From the NCBI GenBank assembly GCA_902625885.1, contig CACODE010000007.1:1-64000 (forward strand): 64,000 nucleotides of DNA, read 5' to 3'. The translations under genes and the position numbers were made by a program. The stretch's first letter is position 1; each line of letters starts with the position of its first letter. Source of the DNA: an uncultured Candidatus Poseidoniales archaeon. GTDB taxonomy: Archaea > Thermoplasmatota > Poseidoniia > Poseidoniales > Poseidoniaceae. Under the pieces are notes generated by a model. That model was not told the origin of the DNA. It made no database searches and worked only from the letters and a program-made list of their open reading frames with translations. This document shows, piece after piece, positions 17,323 through 28,700 of this stretch.

Positions 17323-20043
17323 TCAACGGTTGTTGAGGTAGTCCTCACCGTATGTAACCCACTGTTCCATGGTCCAGCCTGGGGGCAGGCCCCCAGCGGG
17401 CAAGGGCGGACCGGCTTCGAATCCGCTGTGGGCTGACCGACCAACCTCGCTGCTGAACGGTGAGTTGTTCTCGCCGGTTGAACGGCGCACCACTCTCATC
17501 ACGAGGAACAGGACGACCAGCAACACCGGTACCCCAGCGTAAAGCAACGGTTTGTCGGCCAGCAGCGCCAAAACATCGTCGTCCTGCGCACTGTTGGAAG
17601 CCGGTTCCGTGGTATCGGGAACGCCGTCGCCGTCAACGTCAGGACAACCGAGCATGCCAACAGTGGACGTCCCGTAGTCGTCTGGACAATCGTCGGAAAG
17701 CTCTGTACCGGGTTGGTCGGCGTAGCCGTCGCCGTCCGTGTCCGTCCAAAGGCGAGCGTCATCATCGTAGGCATCTGCTATGTCGGACCATCCGTCAGCG
17801 TCGGCGTCAAGGCAACCGTTGCGGTCCTGTGTTGACATGCCGAAAACCTCTGGACAAGCGTCCGGTTGGTTGCCTTCCAGACGGTCACCAAAACCGTCGC
17901 CGTCGCTGTCCATCCACTGCGATGCCTCAGCCGGGAAAACATCGTTGCCGTCCGACCAGCCATCACCGTCGCCGTCCTCGCACCCAAACCGGTCCTGTGT
18001 TGAAGTACCGGCCTGAAGCGGGCAGGCATCGGGTTGGTACCCGAGGCTTGAGTCGCCATAGCCGTCCCCGTCGGTATCGAGGTACTGCGAGCTGATGGCT
18101 GGGAAGGCATCGTTGTCGTCCGACCAGCCATCACCGTCGGTGTCAAGGCAGCCGAAACGATCCTTGGTCGATTGACCCGGTGTGCTCGTGCAGGCATCGG
18201 CACGTTCTCCATCTGGATTGTCCCCATAGCCGTCAGCGTCAGCGTCCGACCACTGCGTTGAATCTGTGGGGAAGGCATCGGTGGCGTCGCCATAACCGTC
18301 CCCGTCCCCATCGGGGCAACCAACCGACGCCCCGAGATTGCTCGTCCCGGGCGTTAACGGGCAGGCATCGTTGTCGTCGGAAAAGCCGTCGTTGTCGTCG
18401 TCGTCGTCTTCCGTGGCGTCCTCACAGCCGTCCCTGTCCACGTCGTTTTCCAAGGTCGAGGTGAACGTCAAGGAACCGGTTGGGCAAAGGTCCACCTGGA
18501 CCGACGAGATGTTGCAAGCCCAGCGGAAATCTTGTTGGGTAGCGTCGCACACCCCATCGTTGTCGTCATCAACGTCCTCAGTTGCGTCTTGGCAACCGTC
18601 ACCGTCGTGATCTGTACCCGTTTCCGAAAGCCAGTCCAGTGTACCGATGGGGCAGGTGTCGGCGGTGTCGTCCACGCCGTCGTTGTCGTCGTCGGCATCT
18701 TCGGTGGTGTCGCGACAACCGTCGCTATCGTGGTCCGAAAACGGGCTTGAAAGCCAATTGACAGCGCCTTGCGCACAAGCATCGTCCGTGTCTTCAACGC
18801 CGTCGTTGTCGTCGTCGCCATCGCAGGCGTCGCCAAGACCGTCGCTGTCGTGGTCGAGTTGCAGGGCGTTGGGCACAGTGGGGCAGTTGTCGGCGTCGTC
18901 CATGATGCCGTCGTTGTCCGTATCGGTTTGCGGGTCGATGCGAACCACTTCGTTCTGGCCGTTATCGACGTAGTAGAGATGGCCGTCAGGGCCAATCTCT
19001 AGCCCCATGATGTCGGTGGCTGAGGTCTGGATTTCGTCAAGGTACGTGCCACCTTTACCGTTCGTGGTCAGTTCGTAGGCCACGATGGCGCCGCTGGCGT
19101 ACTCCGAGACGAACAGTTGACCGTCATCGAGAGCGATGCCCGACGGGCGGTCGAGGCCAGAGGCCAGCACGCCCCACTCAACATCACCAATGCGAGCGTA
19201 CTCGGCGAGGGCTTCCATTCTGGATTCATCGTCCATGATATCGGTACTGGTGGTGCTGCTGTCGTCGGTGTTGACCCAAAGCACGCGGTTGTCCGCAGGG
19301 TCGGCAATGTAGAGGATGCCCGTTTCGTTGTCAAGCACCATGTGGCCGGGCACGCCCATCATGTGGCCGATTTCAACTTCGGAGTAGCGATGAACGATGG
19401 CGTCGGAGTGGTCGTCGTACCCGGTGTCGTGGTCTTCTTGGAAGTCGTAGCGAACCAACTCGCCATAATAGCCGTCGTTGTACCAGTAAACGTTGTCGTA
19501 GTCGTGGGCGATACCGACGCCAAACGGTGATTCGTGGTTCATATCGATGTGGCTGCCGAGCAGGTTGTTGTTTTGGTTCTCCACAGCGTAGTGATTCAGC
19601 GAGGAAGGCCAGAGGGTGGGTCCCATGAAGTTGTTCGGTGAAGATTGGCCACAGTAGGTGTTGGCCGTTTCTTGAGCGGACCCCCACTGCCAGTCAAATT
19701 CGGGGTGATATGCACCAAATGCGATGGCGCTGACCTCTTCGAGGAAGTGGTAACTGTAGGCGTCCTCTCTGTTTTCCGAGGTTTGGTTGTCGAGACCCGT
19801 GTTGTGAACAATGGTGATGCTGTCCGTGGCTTGATTGGCTATCCAGAGTTCGTTTGTTCGGCCTGGATGAAATTCCAAGTCCGTGGGCTCGTCGAGATCG
19901 TCCGAGGCGTCGGCGATGACGGTTTCCTGAAAGGAGTTGCCAAACTTTTCAACGGGGTCGTTGGCACCGCTTCCCGAAGCGTAAGACGGGACCGAGAAAA
20001 GAAGCATGCATGTGAGCAAAAGTGCGATTCTTTGCTTCAACAT
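17323..20043 (-). CDS. Secreted, membrane-anchored beta-propeller protein with thrombospondin type-3 repeats
   Basis: The 906-residue protein has a signal peptide ([20 protein letters not shown]), about 330 residues of NHL/propeller-like repeats ([50 protein letters not shown]), and then many Asp-rich calcium-binding TSP3 repeats (D.DNDG..D..D.CP type). Near the C-terminus there is one membrane span ([20 protein letters not shown]) and a short cytosolic tail ending YLNNR. The TSP3 region would form a rigid Ca-loaded stalk holding the propeller away from the membrane, suited to seawater calcium. Binding partner unknown. Its 3' end is duplicated at 16486-16767. Confidence 0.85.
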   Translation of the reverse strand: MLKQRIALLLTCMLLFSVPSYASGSGANDPVEKFGNSFQETVIADASDDLDEPTDLEFHPGRTNELWIANQATDSITIVHNTGLDNQTSENREDAYSYHFLEEVSAIAFGAYHPEFDWQWGSAQETANTYCGQSSPNNFMGPTLWPSSLNHYAVENQNNNLLGSHIDMNHESPFGVGIAHDYDNVYWYNDGYYGELVRYDFQEDHDTGYDDHSDAIVHRYSEVEIGHMMGVPGHMVLDNETGILYIADPADNRVLWVNTDDSSTTSTDIMDDESRMEALAEYARIGDVEWGVLASGLDRPSGIALDDGQLFVSEYASGAIVAYELTTNGKGGTYLDEIQTSATDIMGLEIGPDGHLYYVDNGQNEVVRIDPQTDTDNDGIMDDADNCPTVPNALQLDHDSDGLGDACDGDDDNDGVEDTDDACAQGAVNWLSSPFSDHDSDGCRDTTEDADDDNDGVDDTADTCPIGTLDWLSETGTDHDGDGCQDATEDVDDDNDGVCDATQQDFRWACNISSVQVDLCPTGSLTFTSTLENDVDRDGCEDATEDDDDDNDGFSDDNDACPLTPGTSNLGASVGCPDGDGDGYGDATDAFPTDSTQWSDADADGYGDNPDGERADACTSTPGQSTKDRFGCLDTDGDGWSDDNDAFPAISSQYLDTDGDGYGDSSLGYQPDACPLQAGTSTQDRFGCEDGDGDGWSDGNDVFPAEASQWMDSDGDGFGDRLEGNQPDACPEVFGMSTQDRNGCLDADADGWSDIADAYDDDARLWTDTDGDGYADQPGTELSDDCPDDYGTSTVGMLGCPDVDGDGVPDTTEPASNSAQDDDVLALLADKPLLYAGVPVLLVVLFLVMRVVRRSTGENNSPFSSEVGRSAHSGFEAGPPLPAGGLPPGWTMEQWVTYGEDYLNNR

Positions 20044-20123
20044 GCGTCACCAACCCATCTCTTTGCATTTCATACCTTGCTTTTCCGGTTGGCGTTTGTT
20101 CTCGGAAAAACGCTCTTTCGGAC

Positions 20124-20369
20124 CTAACGAGAACCGTTGACAAAGACCAGATTCACCATGAACTGAAACGCGAGAAACCAAACCAAACCCACCACGCAAA
20201 TCCAGACCGCAGAAGGGTCTTCTCCGCCCGAAGCGAAGGTGTAGGTCATGATGGCGGCCGCCAATCCAGCAACAAAGAAAATTCTGTACATGATGCTGGC
20301 CAAGATGTTGCCGCGGGTTGACATTTCCTTCCAGCCATTAAAACCGAACCACCGTTGGACGAAACCCAT
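20124..20369 (-). CDS. Small two-span membrane protein
   Basis: An 81-residue protein with two predicted spans (IMYRIFFVAGLAAAIMTY and AVWICVVGLVWFLAFQFMVNLVF) separated by a short acidic loop. I do not recognise a family. It lies between the TSP3 protein gene and the ABC-F gene on the same strand, 64 bases after the latter. No motif gives a function. Confidence 0.6.
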   Translation of the reverse strand: MGFVQRWFGFNGWKEMSTRGNILASIMYRIFFVAGLAAAIMTYTFASGGEDPSAVWICVVGLVWFLAFQFMVNLVFVNGSR

Positions 20370-20433
20370 GGCCAGAGGTCCTCTCTCGGGTACTTCATGG
20401 CATCGCCAACCGACGACCTACAGTCGTGTGTTT

Positions 20434-22110
20434 TCACACCTCGGAGACTTCACCGTCGGCCAGCGGAGGCAGGCCCTTCTTGGCACGAACGTAATCGGTG
20501 TAGTTACCGTAATACACGGTGACCACGCCGTCTTGAAGTTCCCAAATGCGGTTCACGACTTGGTCGAGGAACCAACGGTCGTGGGAAACGGTGATGAGCG
20601 ACCCGGTGTAGTTGACGAGCGCCTCCTCAAGGGTCGCTTTGGACTCCATGTCAAGGTGGTTGGTCGGCTCATCCATCAGCAGCAGGTTGTTTTCCTCGAG
20701 CAGCAGCTTGAGCAGGGCCACACGGGCGCGCTCGCCGCCTGAAAGTTGAGACAACTTGGTCGCCACTTGCTCATTGGAGAACTGGAACCGCCCCAGAGCC
20801 GCTCGAATGTCGCCGTATTGGAAATCGGGGCGCAACTTTTGGATTTGCTCAACCGGATTGAGGTTGAAGTCGAGGGTCGCGTGGTCCTGGTGGAAGTACC
20901 CGATCTCGCATCCCGGTGCCAAGTCCATCTTGCCACTGGTGAGTTTCTCGTCACCGTTGATGAGTTTCAACAGCGTGGTTTTGCCCTGACCGTTCCCACC
21001 AACGATGCCGATACGGTCTCCTTTTCGAACCTCCAGCGACTGGTTGTCGAGTATCTTTCTGTCAAGCCCGTCAAACGCTTTGGTACCGCCTTCCACGGCC
21101 AGCACATCCATGCTACCTTTATCGGTCGCTTCCAAGGAAAGGATGAGGGGTTTGCGCTTCTTGGGCACGCGAGCCTTGAGGGCCTTCAGTTCCTGCTGCA
21201 TGCGCTCGATCATCTTGTGTTTGGCCGAGATGGATTTGTCGTATTTGTTGGCCCGCTTCATTTGCGCCATGGCGCCCATCGTCGACTGGATTTTCTTCTC
21301 GATGTTGGCGATGGCGTCGCCAAGCGCCGCTTCGCTCGCTGTCTTTTGGACGAGGAACTGGGAGTAGTTTCCCTTCCACGGCCACGCCCGAAGGTTGTCA
21401 ATCTCAACGATACGGTTGCACACTTGGTCGAGGAAGTAGCGGTCGTGAGAGACGATGAGTTGGGCCCCTTTGAATTCGGTCAGGAAGGTCTCGAGCCACT
21501 CCGTGGTGTGAATGTCAAGGTGGTTTGTGGGTTCGTCAAGGAAAATGACGTCGATGCCGTTGAGGCCGACGAGTTGCCTCGCAAGCGCCAGTTTTGCCTG
21601 CTCGCCGCCCGAGAGGTTGTTGACGGCCATGTCCATCGGGTGTTTGTCAAGCCCGAGCCGCTCAAGGATGCCCTTGGCGATGCCGGCGACGTTGCCCCCA
21701 CCGCTTGAGGCGAGGGTCTGCTGGAGTTCCGTGTAGCGCTCCATGACGGGTTCCCAGTCGCCTTCGTAAAACGAGGGGTCGACCATTTGTGCTTCTATGG
21801 CCGCAATTTCGTCTTCCAATTCTTGGAACTGACGGCCCTTCCGACCGAGTTCCTCTTCGATGGTGGAGGCCGATTCCAAGTCCCGAATTTGCGTGAGGTA
21901 GGCTAGGCGAATGCCGGGAGCGAACTCGATGTCCCCTGTGTCCTGCTTTTGCTCGCTGATGGTGTTCAGGAGCGTGGTTTTTCCCGCTCCGTTGTGGCCG
22001 ACGATGCCGATGCGGTCGCCGTCGTTGACCTTGATGTTGATGTCCTTCAGCACGTCCACGGCACCAAAGGAGCGGTCCACCGCTTCTACGTTGATGAGTT
22101 CACGTGCCAT
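20434..22110 (-). CDS. ABC-F family ATPase (ribosome-associated type)
   Basis: Two ABC ATPase domains in one chain and no membrane segments define ABC-F. Domain 1 has Walker A GHNGAGKTTLL, signature LSGGEQAKLALARQL and Walker B VIFLDEPTNHLD. Domain 2 has GGNGQGKTTLL, LSGGERARVALLKLL and LLLMDEPTNHLD. The linker between them is charged and helical (ATIEKKIQ-like, RAPKKRK). ABC-F proteins bind the ribosomal E site and regulate translation or rescue stalled ribosomes. The ORF track starts at 22290; the ATG at 22110 gives the conserved MARELINVEAVDRSFG start at the first strand of the domain. It is divergent from the TSP3 gene at 22250. Confidence 0.88.
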   Translation of the reverse strand: MARELINVEAVDRSFGAVDVLKDINIKVNDGDRIGIVGHNGAGKTTLLNTISEQKQDTGDIEFAPGIRLAYLTQIRDLESASTIEEELGRKGRQFQELEDEIAAIEAQMVDPSFYEGDWEPVMERYTELQQTLASSGGGNVAGIAKGILERLGLDKHPMDMAVNNLSGGEQAKLALARQLVGLNGIDVIFLDEPTNHLDIHTTEWLETFLTEFKGAQLIVSHDRYFLDQVCNRIVEIDNLRAWPWKGNYSQFLVQKTASEAALGDAIANIEKKIQSTMGAMAQMKRANKYDKSISAKHKMIERMQQELKALKARVPKKRKPLILSLEATDKGSMDVLAVEGGTKAFDGLDRKILDNQSLEVRKGDRIGIVGGNGQGKTTLLKLINGDEKLTSGKMDLAPGCEIGYFHQDHATLDFNLNPVEQIQKLRPDFQYGDIRAALGRFQFSNEQVATKLSQLSGGERARVALLKLLLEENNLLLMDEPTNHLDMESKATLEEALVNYTGSLITVSHDRWFLDQVVNRIWELQDGVVTVYYGNYTDYVRAKKGLPPLADGEVSEV

Positions 22111-22249
22111 GGGCTCCCTCAATTGGAGGGCCACCGTTGACCGTAGATAAATCACGCTCACTTCGCCGGCGTGAACGGGCGGGTCCAACGAGGCCTTCGT
22201 TCCTGCCGGCAGGGGACGGTTTTTTGAGGTAAGAAGCGCTAACGATGCC

Positions 22250-25200
22250 ATGGACGGAAAATCTGCCACCGCATGGTTGTTCGTGACCATGATGCTCCTG
22301 ATGGTCGCCCCCGCACCGGACGCTACGGCGCTAAAGGATGAACGCGTGGTTCACCATGTGGCATCGCCGTCCGACATGGTGGTCAATTTCTCACTGACCG
22401 TATCCGGAGGTGCCGAGGTGGTCGACTTGGCTCATGCCAACGACCACTACTACGTCGCCCTCGCTCATGACAGCTCCGGTTCCATCGGAAATTACACGTG
22501 GTTGGGAACGTCACCCGGAGGCTTGTTGCTCAAAATCGCTCACAACGGCACGGTCATGGGGAGTGCGTATGCGCCCTATCGGCCACTAAAGTTGGCGGTC
22601 TCCGACGATTTTGCCGTGATGATCGGAGAACACCCTTCAACCGGGCTGTTTCTTGAGGCCTTCAAGCCCGACATGACGCTGCAGGCTCAGCAGCATCTGA
22701 CTTCCGTTGACACCAACGGCGCCAACAACGACCTGTTGTTTTACGACCTCTCCATCGACGGCACGGACGCTTACGTTATGGTGGGTTGCCCTGCACCCCT
22801 CGTGGAGTTGACGTTCTTCCAAGATACGTGTTCCACGGAAAACGGTCGCACGGGCTACGCCATGGCCAATTGGGACTTGGCCAGCAACACCGTCGCCATC
22901 GTCAGCAGGGCCAAATATTTCGACATTGATCAAACCTCAATGGCTTACTATGCCTCAGAAAGCGGTGGTGGTTCAGCCACGATTGGGCCCAATCCAGACT
23001 GCCCTCAGAGCATTTATGCCCACAACGGCACCGTGGAGAGCATCGCTAATGCACACTGTGGCGGTCGAAAACTGGCTGGAGCGAATCATGCGGCCTCGTT
23101 GTTCGGCAGCACCTCCACATGGTCGGTGAACCCTAACGATTTTGAGATCTCAATGGGGTTGGCCTTTTCGAAGCTAAATGTCGCACAGTCGAACGAATTT
23201 TTTGACGGCGAGATCATTGGATTTGAAGCGTGCAATTCCGGCATCGACATTGAGGTGGACATGCTCCACCATGGCGGGCATTCGGCCCTGATGATTTACG
23301 GTTGGAGCGGCGGCGACAACAACGCCTGTTCGCTCATTGAACACGAAGCCGCAGATGCGGGCGATACCACCGGTGTTCTCACCACCTTCCAGGGGCGAGA
23401 TGCGAACATGGGTCTGCTGGGGACCAACGATTTTTCGAACGCCATTCCGATCAAGTCCACGAGGGACATCCTCAGCATGGTCGCCACCTCAGGCGAGGAT
23501 AGCGGTTGGGCGGGTGTGTGCCACACAGGGAGTTTGGCCGACGACAGTTTCGCCATCGTTATTGGTGGTCAAATCGAGCAAATCAGCCTCATTTCGTGGC
23601 AGAGCAACATCATCGTCAACGTCACCTCCCACAACGTCAACGCCGGTTGCCCAGAAGACCTCGCCGCCGGAAACGGTGAGGTGCTGATGCTGCAGAACGA
23701 CGGTATCATGCAAACGCTCACCTTCTTTGGTCAGGACGCCGATGGCGACAGTTATGGCCTATCAACCGACGCTTTTCCCGACGATGCAAACCAGTGGAGC
23801 GACAACGACGGCGACGGTTTTGGTGATAACTTAGGCTTCTCGAACAGCGATGATTGCCCTTACGCTGCCGGTAACTCCACCATCGGGCGAAAGGGATGCG
23901 CTGACAGTGACGGCGACGGGCACTCGGACTTTACCGATATGTTTCCCCAAGACAACAGCCAATGGAGCGATGAAGATGGCGACGGCTACGGCGACAACCA
24001 AACGGGAAATTCAGCCGACGAATGCCCATCCACCCCCGGTGCCTCCAACCGCGACCGACGGGGTTGTCCTGATGCCGACGGCGACGGGTTCAGCGACGAA
24101 AACGACGCCTATCCAGGCGACGCCACGCAGTGGGCCGACTCCGACGAAGACGGCTACGGCGACAACACGCTGGGCATGGATGGGGACGCCTGCCCGATGA
24201 CGTATGGGAACAGCACGCTCGGCCTGCTAGGCTGCCCGGACCAAGACGGCGATGGCTACAGCGACATTGACGACGACCTCCCCATGGACCCCACCCAGTG
24301 GGACGACTTGGACGGTGACGGCTACGGCGACAACGTGCAAGGCATGAACTACGACGAATTCCGATTTGACCCGACCCAACAAACCGACCGAGACGGCGAT
24401 GGCTACGGCGACAACTTGGGTGGAACAAGGGGTGATGCTTGCCCCGATACGCCCGGTGACTCAAGCGCTGACCGTTTCGGTTGCCTTGACACCGACGGTG
24501 ATGGCTGGTCGGACGATGGAGATGGATTCCCGGAGGACGAGACCCGGTGGAGTGACACCGACGGAGACGGCTACGAGGACAGCGACGACGCCTTTCCGTT
24601 CGACCCCACCCAGTGGAACGACACCGACGAGGACGGTTTTGGGGACAACCGCTTCGGTTCAAACGCCGACAAGTTCCCGCTCGACCCCACGCAGTGGTAC
24701 GACATCGACGGCGACGGTTATGGCGACAACCCGGACGGGGAGAACTACGACGCATTCTTGGCAGAACCCAGTCAGTGGTCCGATGTCGATGGGGACGGAT
24801 GCGGCGACAACCCCGGAGGACGAAACCCCGACCTCTTCATGCACGATCCCACGCAGTGCGAAGACAACGACGGCGACGGTTGGGGTGACAACCTCTCGGG
24901 CAACAACCCCGACCCTTACCTGTTTGACTTTGACAACGACGGCTACAACGACAGCATCGACGTCTTGCCCAAACTCTTCTCCCCGGGCGACCTTGACAAC
25001 GACGGCACCCCCGACGGCGAGGACGCCTTCCCAAGCAACCCGCTTGAGACATCGGATTTTGACGACGATCTGATCGGCGACAACCAGGACCCTGACGACG
25101 ATAACGACGGTGTGCTCGACGATGCTGAGATTAACGCAGGGACGGACCCGTTTGATGCCAAATCAAAGCCCGTGGATAGCTTTGAAATCATCTTGCCGGG

Positions 25201-25645
25201 GACCTCTATCGGTCTTGGGGCATGGGACCTCATCGGTGTCTTTGTTGGTATTCCGTTTACGGTGTGGATCTTGGTGGGGATTGCAACACGAGGCAACCGC
25301 CAGCGCCGCTTCGAGGAGATGCTGCGAGGGGCTGAGCGGCGAGAAGATCTCGAAGACATCGCCTCAGCCTACGAGCGAGCCGTGATGATGCGCATGCTCG
25401 GGCCGCACCAAGCGATTCGACTCGAACGCTTACGGACGGAACTGGACGACGAACTCGAGCAGGCCATGCACGCTGCCTACAGCGGCCAGAACAGCCAAGC
25501 GAGCAAGGAGGCTTGGGACGAATACGAGCGGCGAAAAGCCGCCTATGAAGCGGCCCAATCCGTGGCTACGGAACGAGCAGAGAACGCTTCATCGTACCAG
25601 AAAGACATCCCGGACATGCCCGAGCAGCAGAACGGTTCACCGTGA
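22250..25645 (+). CDS. Large membrane-anchored surface protein with about fifteen TSP3-type Ca-binding repeats
   Basis: The 1131-residue protein starts with a signal peptide (LFVTMMLLMVAPAPDATA). About 460 residues of beta-rich extracellular sequence follow, with little similarity to named families. About fifteen repeats of the D.DGDGYGDN type then occupy residues 480-950, spaced about 20-35 residues apart. A single membrane span (LIGVFVGIPFTVWILVGIA) is followed by an Arg/Glu-rich helical cytosolic tail of about 120 residues that looks like a coiled coil. The plan mirrors the protein at 17323 but with a longer cytosolic tail, suggesting it transmits or anchors something inside the cell. Confidence 0.85.
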   Translation: MDGKSATAWLFVTMMLLMVAPAPDATALKDERVVHHVASPSDMVVNFSLTVSGGAEVVDLAHANDHYYVALAHDSSGSIGNYTWLGTSPGGLLLKIAHNGTVMGSAYAPYRPLKLAVSDDFAVMIGEHPSTGLFLEAFKPDMTLQAQQHLTSVDTNGANNDLLFYDLSIDGTDAYVMVGCPAPLVELTFFQDTCSTENGRTGYAMANWDLASNTVAIVSRAKYFDIDQTSMAYYASESGGGSATIGPNPDCPQSIYAHNGTVESIANAHCGGRKLAGANHAASLFGSTSTWSVNPNDFEISMGLAFSKLNVAQSNEFFDGEIIGFEACNSGIDIEVDMLHHGGHSALMIYGWSGGDNNACSLIEHEAADAGDTTGVLTTFQGRDANMGLLGTNDFSNAIPIKSTRDILSMVATSGEDSGWAGVCHTGSLADDSFAIVIGGQIEQISLISWQSNIIVNVTSHNVNAGCPEDLAAGNGEVLMLQNDGIMQTLTFFGQDADGDSYGLSTDAFPDDANQWSDNDGDGFGDNLGFSNSDDCPYAAGNSTIGRKGCADSDGDGHSDFTDMFPQDNSQWSDEDGDGYGDNQTGNSADECPSTPGASNRDRRGCPDADGDGFSDENDAYPGDATQWADSDEDGYGDNTLGMDGDACPMTYGNSTLGLLGCPDQDGDGYSDIDDDLPMDPTQWDDLDGDGYGDNVQGMNYDEFRFDPTQQTDRDGDGYGDNLGGTRGDACPDTPGDSSADRFGCLDTDGDGWSDDGDGFPEDETRWSDTDGDGYEDSDDAFPFDPTQWNDTDEDGFGDNRFGSNADKFPLDPTQWYDIDGDGYGDNPDGENYDAFLAEPSQWSDVDGDGCGDNPGGRNPDLFMHDPTQCEDNDGDGWGDNLSGNNPDPYLFDFDNDGYNDSIDVLPKLFSPGDLDNDGTPDGEDAFPSNPLETSDFDDDLIGDNQDPDDDNDGVLDDAEINAGTDPFDAKSKPVDSFEIILPGTSIGLGAWDLIGVFVGIPFTVWILVGIATRGNRQRRFEEMLRGAERREDLEDIASAYERAVMMRMLGPHQAIRLERLRTELDDELEQAMHAAYSGQNSQASKEAWDEYERRKAAYEAAQSVATERAENASSYQKDIPDMPEQQNGSP

Positions 25646-25702
25646 ACAACAGGGGTGCGCCGCCACCCTTGAGTTGATGAACCAAAGGGTGCTGGAGGAA
25701 CC

Positions 25703-28700
25703 ATGGCCGAGGGTGAGGAAGAGGTCGTCTTCACAACATCAACCGGCCCGGTGCGCGTCATCACGGCGGCGTCGCTGTTTGACGGCCACGACGCCGCCAT
25801 CAACGTGATGCGTCGACTCATTCAATCCTCGGGGGCTGAAGTCATCCACCTCGGCCACGACCAGTCTGCCAAGGCGGTTGTTGACTGTGCCGTTCAGGAA
25901 GACGCTCACGCCGTGGCCCTGACGTCGTACCAGGGCGGCCACGTGGAGTACTTCACCTACATTCGCCAACTGCTCGACGAGGCCGGTTGCGAGCACGTTC
26001 GCATCTTTGGCGGCGGTGGTGGGACCATCACGCCGCCAGAAATCCGTACCCTTCACCAGTCGGGCATCTCCAAAATCTACTCGCCCGACGACGGGCGCGC
26101 AATGGGGCTGATGGGCATGATTCACCACCTCATGGGGCTGGCGAGCGAAGTCGATCTGGTCGGCAAAGAACGCATGGCGAGCCTCGACGGTCCGGTGACG
26201 CCCGAGGACATGGCCAAGGTGGGCCTCTTGCTCACGCTCTCGGAATCTGCCGATGAAAAAGCCTTCAAAGCGGCGGTGGAAGCCTGCCGCTCTTCGGACA
26301 AAGACGTCCCCGTCATCGGGTTCACCGGGACGGGAGGTGCCGGAAAATCCAGCCTGCTCGACGAGTTGATGCTCCGCATCCAGCGAGACAACCCCGGCAA
26401 GAAGGTCTGCTTGTTGTGCGTGGACCCGACCCGAAAGCGAACCGGTGGTGCGCTTCTTGGCGACCGCATCCGCATGAATTCGCTTTCCAACAACGACCTC
26501 TACATGCGCAGCCTTGCCAGCCGGGGCAGTGGCTCGGAGATCAGCGCCAACCTTGACCGGGCCATCGAGGTCGCCAAAGCGGTCGGCTTCGATCTCATCT
26601 TTTGCGAAACAAGCGGCATCGGCCAGGGCAGCGACGCTATCACGACGGTGGCCGACCATTCCCTGTACGTGATGACCGCTGAGTTCGGCGCCCACACCCA
26701 ACTTGAGAAAATTGAAATGCTCGACGTCGCCGATGTTGTCATCCTTAATAAATACGAAAAGCGGGGGAGTGAGGACGCCCTTCGAGCCATACGGAAGCAA
26801 GTCCGTCGCAACCGCAACATGTTCGACGTCGCCGACGAAGAACTCCCCGTGGTCGCCACCATCGCCAGCCAGTTCGCTGACGGTGGCGTGGACCGCCTGT
26901 GGCAGAAAGTCGCCGCCATGGTCGGCTTTGAGGCGAGCAAACCGGTTGACGCCATGGGCGAGCGCAAGGGCGTGATTCCGCCCGAGCGCATCCACTACCT
27001 TTCCGAAATCGCTGCCAACGTGCGGGACTACCACGCTGCCAACGCCGAAGTGGCCGAGAAATTGCGCCTTTGCCAGCACCTTGAGACGGCGGCGACCAAC
27101 GCTGAGGAGCGGAGCGTCAAGGCCACAGCGAAGGATTTGCGAGCCCAAATCGGCGAGATCATGGAGGGCATGGAAGAGGCCAAAGAGGCGCTATTGAGCT
27201 TCCGCCAACTCGCCGAAGAATACGCCTCGGGTGAGTACACCTACCACGTGCGAGGCAAGCCGTTCAAGGTGCAGACCACCACCGAATCGCTGGCGCACTC
27301 CAACATTCCTCGCGTCGCCCTGCCCAAGACCAAGGACGATGGCGAACTTTACGAGTTCATCACCAAAGAGAACGCTCCTGGTCATTTCCCCTACACGGCC
27401 GGTGTTTTCCCGTTCAAGCGCACCGACGAGTTGTCCGCCCGCATGTTTGCCGGTGAAGGCGAGCCCGAGCGCACCAACCGTCGCTTCCACTACCTCAGCC
27501 AGGGCCAAGACTACGTCCGCCTCTCTACCGCTTTTGATTCGGTCACCCTCTACGGACGGGACCCCGCTCGCCGCCCCGATATTTGGGGCAAGGTGGGCAA
27601 CTCGGGGGTCTCCATCGCCACGACCGACGACGCCAAGCGCCTTTACTCCGGCTTCGACCTGTGCAACGCCAACACCTCGGTCTCGATGACCATCAACGGG
27701 CCGGCGCCCATCATTCTGGCCTTCTTCCTCAACGCCGCCATTGACCAGCAGGTGGAAGCCCACCTCGCCGAGCAAGGCAAGCCCGCCAAGCTGTTGGACA
27801 CGGCCTACCGAGGCGAACTCCCGGAAGGGCACAACGGGTTTGGTTTGGCCACCGTGGGACGGCGGGGCGACGAAATGGTGGACGCTGACACCTACGGTGA
27901 AATCAAGGCACGGACCCTCCAGACGGTGCGTGGAACGGTTCAGGCTGACATTCTGAAGGAAGACCAAGCGCAGAACACGTGCATCTTCTCCACCCCCTTT
28001 GCGCTCAAACTCATGGGCGACGTGCAGCAGTACTACATCGACCACGGCGTTCGCAACCACTACTCCGTGTCCATCTCGGGCTACCACATCGCCGAGGCGG
28101 GTGCCAACCCCATCACGCAACTCGCCCTGACGCTCGCCAACGGCTTCACCTACGTGGAATACTACCGCAGCCGAGGCATGGACATCAACAAGTTCGCACC
28201 GAACCTGTCGTTTTTCTTCTCCAACGGGCTCGATCCCGAATACACGGTCATCGGCCGGGTGGCACGGCGCATTTGGGCGGTCACGATGCGCGACATGTAC
28301 GGGGCCGACGAGCGCAGTCAGAAACTCAAGTACCACATTCAGACGAGCGGACGCAGCCTTCACGCCCAGGAGATCGACTTCAACGACATCCGCACGACCC
28401 TGCAGGCCCTGCTGGCGATTCAAGACAACGCCAACTCCCTCCACACCAACGCCTACGACGAAGCCATCACCACCCCCACCGAAGAATCGGTGCGCCGCGC
28501 CCTGGCGATTCAGCTCATCGTCAACAAGGAAAGCGGCTGGACCAAGACGGAAAACCCGATGCAGGGCGCCTACATCGTGGACGAACTGACCGACCTCGTC
28601 GAGGAAGCCGTGCTACAGGAATTCGAGGCGATTTCACGTCGTGGCGGTGTGCTCGGCGCCATGGAGACCATGTACCAGCGAGGCAAGATTCAGGACGAAT

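Noticed and set aside
17460-18995. Plus-strand and alternate-frame ORFs of 70-210 residues over the TSP3 gene
   Set aside because: They are low-complexity Arg/Pro/Thr translations of the repeat region with no start signals; the 906-residue minus-strand frame explains the sequence.
23740-25130. Short regularly spaced DNA repeats that could look like a CRISPR array, plus long antisense ORFs (for example 24090..24755 minus)
   Set aside because: The periodicity comes from in-frame codons for Asp-rich TSP3 repeats; units vary in length and sequence, and the antisense ORFs are shadows of that codon bias.
27191-28444. 417-residue minus-strand ORF antisense to icmF (and 25739..27148 minus)
   Set aside because: Long antisense ORFs are expected opposite high-GC genes; no recognisable motif or start signal.
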